Of a stretch of DNA of 51,908 nt, positions 9,716-19,206 are shown piece by piece. This DNA comes from Thermoplasmata archaeon. GTDB lineage: Archaea > Thermoplasmatota > Thermoplasmata > Thermoplasmatales > Thermoplasmataceae. The notes under the pieces were generated by a model that did not search any database, was not told the DNA's origin, and worked only from the letters and a program-made list of their open reading frames with translations. The stretch is taken from assembly GCA_021822985.1 (NCBI GenBank), contig JAKAPZ010000004.1, forward strand, positions 1 through 51,908. Reading direction: 5' to 3'. The position numbers and the translations under genes were made by a program. Numbering within the stretch: the first letter of the stretch is position 1; each line of letters begins with the position of its first letter.

Positions 9716-10450
9716 TCACGGGTTTAGCAGGAACTGATTCATCAGATCGGACACTTTCTTTGGATGAGATCTGAATGGGACATGTTCTCCCCCTTTTATG
9801 AGCTCAAACCTGCAGTCTTTTATTCTTTTCGAAAATTCCTTCCCGAATTCCGGATCAAGGATATAATCCTCCTCGCCCCACAATATGAACACAGGAAAAT
9901 CTATCCTGTCTATGGCATCCTGGCTGATCTGGAAATCCTCCGGTTTTGATGACTGCACCATTTCATAAAGAATCTTTGAATAATTTTCGTTTTCCCTCGT
10001 AAATTCTGTAAACAGGTTTCCCAAACCTTCAGCAAATCTCCCATCGGAAATAGGAACCACGCCTGCAGGATCAATCAATATGGCTTTTTCAGGCTTTCTG
10101 TACAATGAGAGTTCCATTGAAATCCACCCGCCCATTGAACTCCCGGCCAAAAAGTATTCATGGATTCCGAGATGATCCATCAATTCCACTATTGCTTTGC
10201 ACTGGAATTTGATCATATCACCTATGCCTCCCGGGGATGCATGCATATCTGGGATCGGAGACTCTCCGTGGCCAAAGAGATCTATGCAGATTATCTCAAA
10301 GGATGGATCGAGAATTTTCACAACCTCTTCCCATATTTCCGATGAAGCTGTAAATCCATGTATCAGGATCAGTTTTTTTGTTCCCGGCCTGTGCAGATAG
10401 GAGATCTTTCCTCCAGAACTTTGAAAGAATAGCCTGTTCATTTTTGGCAA
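9716..10450 (-). CDS. Alpha/beta hydrolase
   Basis: LIHGFTAS, GSSMGGW nucleophile elbow, GGEHVPF. Confidence 0.9.
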   Translation of the reverse strand: MPKMNRLFFQSSGGKISYLHRPGTKKLILIHGFTASSEIWEEVVKILDPSFEIICIDLFGHGESPIPDMHASPGGIGDMIKFQCKAIVELMDHLGIHEYFLAGSSMGGWISMELSLYRKPEKAILIDPAGVVPISDGRFAEGLGNLFTEFTRENENYSKILYEMVQSSKPEDFQISQDAIDRIDFPVFILWGEEDYILDPEFGKEFSKRIKDCRFELIKGGEHVPFRSHPKKVSDLMNQFLLNP

Positions 10451-10663
10451 TTTTAAACCCCATAAATAAGGATTTTGCTTTCACTGTGCTTCACAGCTGA
10501 AACTCATGATTGTTACGGGTGGCACACATACTTTTATTGAATCCGGAAATCGGTGATTTCAGGGCATTGGTTGTCATTATGCATTGGTATATATAAAAAA
10601 ACTCTCTTTAGCCTATATATTATATGTACGCAAATATTAAAAGAAGAGGAAACATAATGTTGC

Positions 10664-11983
10664 ATGTTCAAAGAATTGGACGAAAGCAAAGTCAGGAGAA
10701 TACACCTCAAAATAACGGCACTTTCCTCTGGCGGAAACTTTCTCGATGGGTACGATCTTGCAATTATCTCTGTGGCCATTCTTCTGCTTACGCCCGAATT
10801 TTCCCTTACTTCAGGTGAGCAGACACTTCTGCTTGGCTCAACCCTTATTGGAATGGTATTCGGGGGAATCATTGGAGGGCATCTTGCTGACAGGGGAGGA
10901 AGGAAACTTCTGTATATGTGGGACATGCTTTTCTTTATTGTCTTTACCATACTCACAGCCTTATCAACCTCACTCACGGAAATACTTGTTTTCAGGCTGC
11001 TTCTCGGTGTCGCCATAGGTGCGGACTATGCCATTAGCCCCACAATTATTTCAGAATATTCCCCCGCAAAACAGAGGGGAAAACTTCTCACCATAAATGG
11101 AGTTTCATGGTTTGTCGGTGCTGCCTTTTCATATCTTGCAGGCTATTTCCTTTCCCCGTTTGGTGATATAGGATGGAGGCTGATGTTTCTTGCAGGCATC
11201 ATACCTGCAATCATAGTTCTTGCACTCCGTACTTCAATACCGGAATCACCTCGCTGGCTCATGAAACAGGGAAAAACGGAGGAGGCAATGAAGTCTCTGG
11301 AGACTGTTGTAGGCTCACAGGCGACCGTTGAAAAAATAAAGCATGAAAAGCCGCACATACGGGAACTCTTCAGGGGCAGATACCTGAGTGCCATACTTTT
11401 CGTATTCACATTCTGGTTCATTCTTGATGCAGTTACTTATGCACTGGCCCTTGAGGGGCCCTCAATCCTTCAGCTGAGCTTTGGCCTGAGTTCAGCACAG
11501 GCATCCGGAACCGCTTCAGTGATTGCCATGCTTGCTATTATTGGTGCAGTTATGACTTTCTTTGCCATCGATGTTGCGGGCAGGCGTAAAGTCACAATGT
11601 TCGGATTTATTGGAATGATAGTGACACTTTTGTTGGGGGCCTTTTCCCTGATCTATTTCAAGAGTCTCATTGCGATCATTCTCATCTTTGTGCTTTTCGA
11701 GATAAGCGAGGAGTTTGGCCCGGGAATCACAAGTTCAATCTATCCACAGGAACTCTTTCCCACCAGCATAAGGGCCACTGCTCAGGGGCTTGGAACAACA
11801 GTAAGCAGGATAGGTGCCCTGGTGGGAATATTCTCATTCTCTTTCCTGGCAGATGTTTATGGATATGGAGTCGGATTACTCTACCTTGCAGTTCTTTCCC
11901 TGATCGGAATATTAGCAACAATAGTCTACAAAGTTGAACCTATGGGTAAATCTCTGGAAGAAGTGTCGAATGACACTTCCTGA
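10664..11983 (+). CDS. MFS transporter, sugar-porter-like
   Basis: 12-TM-like; GGIIGGHLADRGGRK, SPRWLMKQGK, PQELFPTSIRATAQG. Confidence 0.9.
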   Translation: MFKELDESKVRRIHLKITALSSGGNFLDGYDLAIISVAILLLTPEFSLTSGEQTLLLGSTLIGMVFGGIIGGHLADRGGRKLLYMWDMLFFIVFTILTALSTSLTEILVFRLLLGVAIGADYAISPTIISEYSPAKQRGKLLTINGVSWFVGAAFSYLAGYFLSPFGDIGWRLMFLAGIIPAIIVLALRTSIPESPRWLMKQGKTEEAMKSLETVVGSQATVEKIKHEKPHIRELFRGRYLSAILFVFTFWFILDAVTYALALEGPSILQLSFGLSSAQASGTASVIAMLAIIGAVMTFFAIDVAGRRKVTMFGFIGMIVTLLLGAFSLIYFKSLIAIILIFVLFEISEEFGPGITSSIYPQELFPTSIRATAQGLGTTVSRIGALVGIFSFSFLADVYGYGVGLLYLAVLSLIGILATIVYKVEPMGKSLEEVSNDTS

Positions 11984-11985
11984 TT

Positions 11986-12684
11986 TCATCTTCCCAGAAG
12001 TTTGAGGACAGTGTCAGGCCTGTCCGATGCTATTGCATCCACGCCAAGATCAATCAACTTTTTTATTTCATCAGCTGTGTTGGGAGTCCATACGCTGATC
12101 TTGATTCCTCCGGCGTGGCACTGATCAATGAAATCTCTGTCCAATCCTTCATAGTACATGGACAGGGTATCGGACTTGCAGGCTACAGCAATCGATACGG
12201 GATCCACAGGCAACCCTGCAAGAAGGGCCCCTGTTTCCAGATTGGGAATGAGTTTCTTCAAAGCCAGGATTGCCCTGTGATCAAAACAGATGATTATTAT
12301 TCTCTTCAGAAGTTCTGGGTTTGACTGTAAAAGTTTTACAATTTCAACTACAGTTTCAGAGGCCTTGATCTCCACTACCAGGGTTATTTTCAGTTCGTCT
12401 ATGACCTCCTGCAGTGTTGGAATGGTTTCTCCACCGTTCAGCCTTATGCCCTTGATCTCCTCAAGGGTCAAATCCGATATGTTTTTCTCAATTCCTGCCA
12501 CCCTCTTGAGATCTGGATCATGCATGATCACAAGTTTGCCGTCCCTTGTCAGGTGCACATCGCACTCTATTGCGTCAACGCCGAGTTTCTCAGCATTCCT
12601 AAAAGCTGTGAGAGTATTCTCGAAAAAAAGTTCGGCCCCTCCGCGATGAGCTATTACAAAAATATCCTTCTTCCCTTCTGTCAT
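11986..12684 (-). CDS. Glycerophosphodiester phosphodiesterase
   Basis: IAHRGGAELFFENTLTAFRNA, ECDVHLTRDGKLVIMHDPDL; start MTEGKK at 12684 preferred over GTG at 12729. Confidence 0.93.
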   Translation of the reverse strand: MTEGKKDIFVIAHRGGAELFFENTLTAFRNAEKLGVDAIECDVHLTRDGKLVIMHDPDLKRVAGIEKNISDLTLEEIKGIRLNGGETIPTLQEVIDELKITLVVEIKASETVVEIVKLLQSNPELLKRIIIICFDHRAILALKKLIPNLETGALLAGLPVDPVSIAVACKSDTLSMYYEGLDRDFIDQCHAGGIKISVWTPNTADEIKKLIDLGVDAIASDRPDTVLKLLGR

Positions 12685-12799
12685 TTTCACTCGAAGTTTA
12701 AGTGTTTCAGGATTTATAATTTTTCCCACTTTTTAATAATGGGATATTTCAGGAAAATAAGAAATTTAGAGTTGTTTTGAGTTAAATAACCATGTGATA

Positions 12800-13420
12800 T
12801 CACATCAGGATGTGCCTGTAGAGTTCTATGAGATCCTGGACATCTCCCCTGCAGTATCTCAGGAAAGAATCTCTGGAATTTTTCCATGTCCACACTATGG
12901 CATCCCCCTTGGACATGCCGGGAATTTCAATTTCATCCTTGCTTCTAAGAAGATTTAGTCCGGAATACTCTGGAGCATTCACAACCTTCTTCAGGCTCCT
13001 GATCCTGTATTCCCCGCTTAGAGTTGCGCCATGCAGTGCACATACATACATCATATCCAGCATATATGATGTGCCAAAATAGTACTTCATGGGCCAGAAC
13101 TTGTCACCAAAGGACATGTTCACAGTATTCATGCTTATGAGTGGAATATCATAGGAAGTGTGGTTGTATCCGATTATGACCTGTGGCTTGTATTCATCCA
13201 TCATGACAGAGAGTTTTCCTATGAGGTCTATCTGATCATCATGATCATAATTTCCCGTGAAAATTTCCGTATAGCCATCTGTGGTGGCCATGGATATGGC
13301 AATTATCCTTTCATTCTGCAGAAAACCTCTGGTTATCCATGTCTCAAGATCCAGTGCCATAATTCTTGTGCATCCTGAAACCATGGATTTTATTCTCTGA
13401 AGTTCTGAACCATAGTTCAT
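12800..13420 (-). CDS. Stand-alone PolB-type 3'-5' exonuclease (RNase H fold)
   Basis: ALDLETW, IIGYNHTSYDIPLI, YCRGDVQDLIELY exonuclease motifs without a polymerase domain. Confidence 0.8.
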   Translation of the reverse strand: MNYGSELQRIKSMVSGCTRIMALDLETWITRGFLQNERIIAISMATTDGYTEIFTGNYDHDDQIDLIGKLSVMMDEYKPQVIIGYNHTSYDIPLISMNTVNMSFGDKFWPMKYYFGTSYMLDMMYVCALHGATLSGEYRIRSLKKVVNAPEYSGLNLLRSKDEIEIPGMSKGDAIVWTWKNSRDSFLRYCRGDVQDLIELYRHILM

Positions 13421-13459
13421 GATTACTAAATGTAATATGTTATATGAGAATATTCACCT

Positions 13460-13843
13460 ATGAAAGTGTCAAGAAGAGAGTATAATGAAAGTGGGGTTGA
13501 TCTTCACAAGCTTGCTTCCACTGTGGAGAGATTCTTCATCGAAGAGGGATTTGTTGTGAAAGTTGCAGAGAACCATGCCGTTGCAGTTATACAGGCAAGG
13601 AAAGGGGGAATCTTCAGGACACTTCTGGAAATGGACAGGGGCCTGACGGTCGTGATTGAAATCAAGAATAAATCAGTCCATATCAGCATGGGAGTTGCAA
13701 AGATCATGGAAAATATTGACTTGAATCAGGTTATCCATGCGCAAGATTCAATTTTTATAAAAATTCCGGAGGCCCTGTGGGCCTATGAGACGGAACATCA
13801 CCTGTGGAACTACATGGAGATGTTCATGGAACTTGGATACTGA
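13460..13843 (+). CDS. Conserved hypothetical protein
   Basis: 127 aa ORF in an intergenic position. Confidence 0.6.
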   Translation: MKVSRREYNESGVDLHKLASTVERFFIEEGFVVKVAENHAVAVIQARKGGIFRTLLEMDRGLTVVIEIKNKSVHISMGVAKIMENIDLNQVIHAQDSIFIKIPEALWAYETEHHLWNYMEMFMELGY

Positions 13844-13849
13844 GAAAAT

Positions 13850-14737
13850 TTACCATTTTTTCCCGGTTATTCTCTCATACATTTTTCTGTAAAGATCAGA
13901 AACCTGCAGAACCATTTTATCAGGAAGTGCAGTTATATCAGGCTCCTTGAGATTCTTCTCCCTTGCAGAATAAAGTTGATCATGATATCCGATTTCCCTG
14001 TAATACTGCCTGACCATTTCCTTGGAGAGTTCCACTATATTTCCGTTTCTGTATTCTGATTCCTCCCAGAACCTGTCCTCGTCAGCGGTTCCAAAAGTGT
14101 CCACCACGCATATTTCCCTCTCAAGTCCCATGGCAAGCTCCTTTTTGCCATCTGCATGAATCAGCCCCCTCTTCCCGACTTCGGACTGAATTCTCCTGTC
14201 AATGCGCAGGATCAGTTCCTTTATCTCCATGACCTCATATCTGTCGAGCCCGCCGATGCTCATGGCCTCTTCCATATCAAGGGGCCTGTCTGTTTTTTCG
14301 AACTTTGTGGTCATTTCGAAGTATGGATCCTCAAGCATCTGCCCATGTTCAGGCATTTTGCTGAATCCCAGTTCCCTGTAATCGACCTTTCCGCTTTTGA
14401 TCCTGTCCATGAAGCTCCCTGCAACATAATATCTCATCACGAACTCAAGCGGTACCAGATAGTCGATCATGAATTTTGAACCGCTGTTCTCGAATATCCT
14501 GAATTTTTTCACGACCATCTCATTTTTTCCCTTTTCCTCTATGAAATGATTTGCTATCCCCATTTCATTGAGAGTCCTGAACCAGAAGGAAGAGGTTCTG
14601 CAGATGGAGGCCCCCTTGTCGGGAATCATGACAGGAATGATCTTGTCAAAAACGGATATCCTGTCTGAAAATTTGAACAGAAGTGAATCGCCGTTATCAT
14701 ACACATCCTTTACTTTTCCGGTTCTGATGAGATTCAT
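13850..14737 (-). CDS. purC: Phosphoribosylaminoimidazole-succinocarboxamide synthase
   Basis: LIRTGKVKDVYD, FSDRISVFD, EFVMRYYVAGS. Confidence 0.95.
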   Translation of the reverse strand: MNLIRTGKVKDVYDNGDSLLFKFSDRISVFDKIIPVMIPDKGASICRTSSFWFRTLNEMGIANHFIEEKGKNEMVVKKFRIFENSGSKFMIDYLVPLEFVMRYYVAGSFMDRIKSGKVDYRELGFSKMPEHGQMLEDPYFEMTTKFEKTDRPLDMEEAMSIGGLDRYEVMEIKELILRIDRRIQSEVGKRGLIHADGKKELAMGLEREICVVDTFGTADEDRFWEESEYRNGNIVELSKEMVRQYYREIGYHDQLYSAREKNLKEPDITALPDKMVLQVSDLYRKMYERITGKKW

Positions 14738-14839
14738 ATTTCAACATAGAACGAGTATAAATTAACATTTCTGTGCATTAATTATTATCTTAAATACATA
14801 ATTAGTAAGGTTCTAATATTGAAATGAAATTACTCAACA

Positions 14840-15775
14840 ATGATCGATCTGTATAATCCACAATATGAGGGACTTTATCTTGCCCTTATAACTTCATACC
14901 TCCTTGGAATTATACATGGAGTCACGCCGGATGAACATACATGGCCCATAACATTCTCATATTCGGTGGGAAGCTACAGCATGAAGGGAGGATTCAGGTC
15001 AGGTCTCGTATTCTCCACGGGATTCACGCTCCAGAGGGCATTCCTTTCAGAAATTGCATATCTTTCCCTTGCAGGCATATTCATGACTGCGGCTGCATTC
15101 GGAATAACATATATTGCAGTGGGTGCAGCAATGGCTGCGGCAGGCATATACATATATTTCAGGAAGACAAATTTCCACATACACATAATTTCCCATTATA
15201 TGGAGAAACTTGCGGGAATTCATCAGAAACACCCTGAACAGGAGCATATGGAGAATATACACAAGGTTAACCCTGTAATGCATGACATGAAGCCCATACC
15301 TGCAAAAATGGCATTCGTCCATGGACTCATTGCCGGTTTTGGGTTTGGTGCCTTTGCACTCATAATATATACTGTGCTGGCCCCTTCCATGCCTAACGCA
15401 TATATTGCATTCCTTCCGGGCCTTCTTTTCGGACTGGGGACCATGACCATGCAGGTGATTTTTGGGGTTGCCTTTGGTGCGTGGATGGGTAGGAAGAAGT
15501 ATCTCACAAAGGAGAACATTGAATTTGTCGCAAGATCCATCAGCAGGAACACGCTTCTCTATGGCGGAATTGCCTTTATCATATCAGGCATGATCATACT
15601 CATATTCCCCCAGATACTGAACATGGCCATAATCACCCCCATCTACGTTCACAATCTTCATGGGCTGGGAATTGGATTCTTCATCGTGATATTTGCAGTT
15701 CTGATAGTGGGATTTGGTTCATACTTCAGCGCAATGAGGAAAGTTCTTTCTTCCGGGAATGATAACATATCCTGA
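14840..15775 (+). CDS. Multi-TM protein with NicO/RcnA/UreH-like metal-transport motif
   Basis: GIIHGVTPDEHTWPI in TM1 and a His-rich loop (HIHIISHYMEKLAGIHQKHPEQEHMENIH). Confidence 0.55.
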   Translation: MIDLYNPQYEGLYLALITSYLLGIIHGVTPDEHTWPITFSYSVGSYSMKGGFRSGLVFSTGFTLQRAFLSEIAYLSLAGIFMTAAAFGITYIAVGAAMAAAGIYIYFRKTNFHIHIISHYMEKLAGIHQKHPEQEHMENIHKVNPVMHDMKPIPAKMAFVHGLIAGFGFGAFALIIYTVLAPSMPNAYIAFLPGLLFGLGTMTMQVIFGVAFGAWMGRKKYLTKENIEFVARSISRNTLLYGGIAFIISGMIILIFPQILNMAIITPIYVHNLHGLGIGFFIVIFAVLIVGFGSYFSAMRKVLSSGNDNIS

Positions 15776-16058
15776 CATTTCAGACACTCAACATGTAAAA
15801 TAACCCTGCATTGTCTGCTTTTGAATGCTTTGAAAAGACTGTAAAATTTAACTAAGTATGTTTCAATAATTATGATGGAGAGAAATAACAAATGTTTAAG
15901 TACATTTGAGATACTCCACACTTAAGTAAAAGTGTTGACATTCATAGATAGTTTAGGTTTTGTTGTGATCTGTATGAGATCGATGACAATCATAACAGAG
16001 ATCGTAAAATAACTATTGCGTGTATGTGCAAGTTATTTGTGAAGGTGATGAGTGAAAA

Positions 16059-16364
16059 ATGACAGTTGAATTTAATAATACAGATGATCGAGATTCAAAT
16101 GGCAATGTAAAATTTAAAGATAAAGAACAACCATTTCAAAATTCCGATAATCCAATCATTGATCGAAGGAAATCTAGGTTACATAATAAGTTACGCACAA
16201 AAACTGAGGAATTCCAATGCCGTTCTTGCAAGCACAAAATTGTTAAGCTAAATACTGAAAGATTGAGGATAAAATTTCTGCATAAAAGTGAAAATGGTAG
16301 GTTGTCAAAAAAGTGCCATGTGCATGAATGCAATTGCAATATACCGTCAATCAGTTACACATAA
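16059..16364 (+). CDS. Small zinc-ribbon-like hypothetical, possible remnant
   Basis: CRSCKHK ... CHVHECNC cysteine pattern; degenerate AT-rich surroundings. Confidence 0.3.
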   Translation: MTVEFNNTDDRDSNGNVKFKDKEQPFQNSDNPIIDRRKSRLHNKLRTKTEEFQCRSCKHKIVKLNTERLRIKFLHKSENGRLSKKCHVHECNCNIPSISYT

Positions 16365-16762
16365 GGATTAAGAAATGTGAACTAACTATGGAAAAGACAA
16401 TAAGGAAGGTGTGAAACGCTAGAAAATGACCACTTTGCATGTTCCATAAAATTTATCGTATAGCGTATTGATGAGATTCTTGATGTCAATCCCACCGTAA
16501 GGTTGATCATTCTTCTCAATGGCAATACATTGGCAGTTCCTTAGAATCCCTTTCAGTCAGTATGAATACTGCGTTTAACCTAATACACTATTCTTGGTAG
16601 AACATATTATCCACTTTGTTGGGAAAAAATTTTTTACAGTTTGCATTGAACTTCAACGAGTTTGTTTGGTTTTCACTCATAAACAACAATAAATTCTATT
16701 GGTTTTTACATTCAATAGAGGATTTCTAAAAACTTCCCTACAGAACACAGTAACATTTATTC

Positions 16763-17616
16763 ATGAAACACGCATGTTACGGTATGAGTGGCCTGTTTGA
16801 TCATGCTCTTAAAGAAAAATACAATAGCATGAAGATTAATGACCCATTGCCATTCATCAGGAGTGCCATTGACTGGGATTCTTTCACACCATTGCTGAAG
16901 GATCTGTACCACAATGATACAGATAATGGAGGAAGGCCAAACATTCCCGTGAAAACCATGGTAAAGGTATTGTTTTTGCAGAGCATGTACAACATGGTGG
17001 ATGAACAGGCGGAAACACTCATCCGGGATCGCATATCATTCATGAATTTTCTCGATTATCCGGATCAGTTGCCTGATGCAAGAACTATATGGCACTGTTC
17101 AGGGAAAGACTCTCGAAGACGGGAAGGGATCGTATAATATGGAACGAATTGCAAAGACCGATGGAATCTAAAGGGATCAATGTGAAAAAAGGATCAGCGC
17201 AGGATGCTACATTCATCACTTCAGATCCCGGACATGAGAAACATGCAGAGAAGAGAGAGGAAGGCAAAACAAGAAGATCAAAGGACGGAACATTCGCGAA
17301 GAAGAACAACAGGACATATTTTGGGCATGATCCAAAAGGCATCAATGATACCATGGATCGAAGGGTAAGGAATCATGATCTGTCCGTTGAATCAGTCAGG
17401 AGAATCATAAGAATTTCACGAAAGAGATCCCTGGTGGAATATCCATGTGCCATAATGAAAAGAATAATTTCATTTTTCACATGTCATGAACACTCTTGGA
17501 AGAGGTGTGAGGGTGAAGTTCATGTTTGCATGTTTCGCATACAACATGCATGCACTGAAAATCATACAAGGACAGCGTTAGCTATGAAAATTCACAGTGA
17601 AAATGGAAGGAAATAA
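16763..17616 (+). pseudogene. IS5-family-like transposase, frameshifted remnant
   Basis: N-terminal ORF 16763..17137 (GRPNIPVKTMVKVLFLQSMYNM...LPDARTIW) continues in another frame (LFRERLSKTGRDRIIWNELQ ... KRSKDGTFAKKNNRTYFGH), then degenerates. Confidence 0.75.
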
Positions 17617-17863
17617 CAATAAAGATAGCAGTCATGGTTAATGCTTCAGTGTTATTTCATTGAATTAATGGGTTTTGTGCCGATATTCTCACAGATCGTT
17701 GGCATTCGGGTAGAAAATAGAAACCCTCAATAAACACCGTATCCAGATATTAGTCTTTTATGATAATAAATCCATAAATCAATGAAAGAATCTTGTTAAA
17801 CATGCTGAGAGTGTGCAATTCTGGAAGATAATTAATACAAGTAGGAAATATCATGAAGTTCCT

Positions 17864-19138
17864 ATGATAAAACTCATTCTTGGATTGCAGTTTGGTGACG
17901 AGGGAAAGGGAAAAATTACAGATTTTGTCTCCGACGAAAAATCGATTCTTGTCCGATACAATGGAGGCACCAACGCAGGCCACACAGTGGTAACCGAGAA
18001 GGGTAAATTCAAGTTCCACCTTCTTCCTGCGGGCTCACTCAGGGCAAAATCCGTGGTGCTTGGAAATGGTATGGTGATCGACCCTGCAGCTTTCATAGAG
18101 GAGTTGAGGGAAATCCAGAAGGAAAACCTGTCACTTGACGTGAGGATCAGTTCAGCTGCCTGCGTTGTCACAGACATGCACAAGTACATCGACAGGGAGC
18201 AGGAGAAGATCAGGGGAGACATGAAGATCGGAACCACCTCCCATGGCATAGGGCCCACATATGAGGAAAAATATTCAAGGAACAGCATAAGAATTGGAGA
18301 TCTTGCGAACCTCGAGATAATCCAGAGAAAACTGAGACTCATAAGGGAAATCAGGTATTCCGAGATCAAGGACTCACCCTACATGAATGATGATAAATTA
18401 ATGGAAATGGCCGGAAATCTGCATAAAACATGGGATACCATAGGAAAATATGTCTGCAGAACAGAGAGTTTCCTGATGGATGCAGTGAAGAACCATGAGG
18501 AGATGATCTTCGAGGGTGGCCATGGAGCACTCCTGGACATAGACTTTGGAACATATCCGTACGTGACATCCTCAAACACCATATCGGGAGCAATGCACAC
18601 AGGTTCAGGAATCTCTCTCAGGAAGGTAAATTCCATCATAGGCGTCGTGAAGGCTTATACATCCAGAGTCGGTGAGGGGCCATTCCCGACTGAACTTCAT
18701 GGGACTGAGGCGGATGATCTCAGGGCAGCCGGAGGAGAATACGGAACCACAACAGGAAGGCCCAGAAGGGTCGGATGGCTCGACATTCCTCTTCTGAGAT
18801 ACACCACGGAACTCAATGATGTTGATCAGCTTGCCATTACCAAACTGGATGTCCTCGGTGCCACGGAGAAAATAAAGATATGCACATCCTACGGAAAAAA
18901 TGTAATAAATCCGATCAATGCACTGCTTGGAAAGGAAAAACCGGAACCGCAGTACATAGAGCTTGACGGATGGGGGAAACTGGATGATGAGGAGATAAAA
19001 AAGATCATCCGGAACGGATATTCCTCAATGCCCGGGCAGATGAAAAACTATGTCGAGACTGTAGAGAGACTCGTGGGTAAACCTGTCAGCATAATTTCCA
19101 TAGGGCAGATAAGAGGAAGCACCATACAGAAAAATTAA
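17864..19138 (+). CDS. purA: Adenylosuccinate synthetase
   Basis: GLQFGDEGKGKITDF, RYNGGTNAGHTV; start ATG 17864. Confidence 0.97.
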   Translation: MIKLILGLQFGDEGKGKITDFVSDEKSILVRYNGGTNAGHTVVTEKGKFKFHLLPAGSLRAKSVVLGNGMVIDPAAFIEELREIQKENLSLDVRISSAACVVTDMHKYIDREQEKIRGDMKIGTTSHGIGPTYEEKYSRNSIRIGDLANLEIIQRKLRLIREIRYSEIKDSPYMNDDKLMEMAGNLHKTWDTIGKYVCRTESFLMDAVKNHEEMIFEGGHGALLDIDFGTYPYVTSSNTISGAMHTGSGISLRKVNSIIGVVKAYTSRVGEGPFPTELHGTEADDLRAAGGEYGTTTGRPRRVGWLDIPLLRYTTELNDVDQLAITKLDVLGATEKIKICTSYGKNVINPINALLGKEKPEPQYIELDGWGKLDDEEIKKIIRNGYSSMPGQMKNYVETVERLVGKPVSIISIGQIRGSTIQKN

Positions 19139-19206
19139 GCATCCCGTAACGTATACCTCATATGTGAGGCATTATTTAGAAATAATGTCAACCTTTACAC
19201 AATTAT

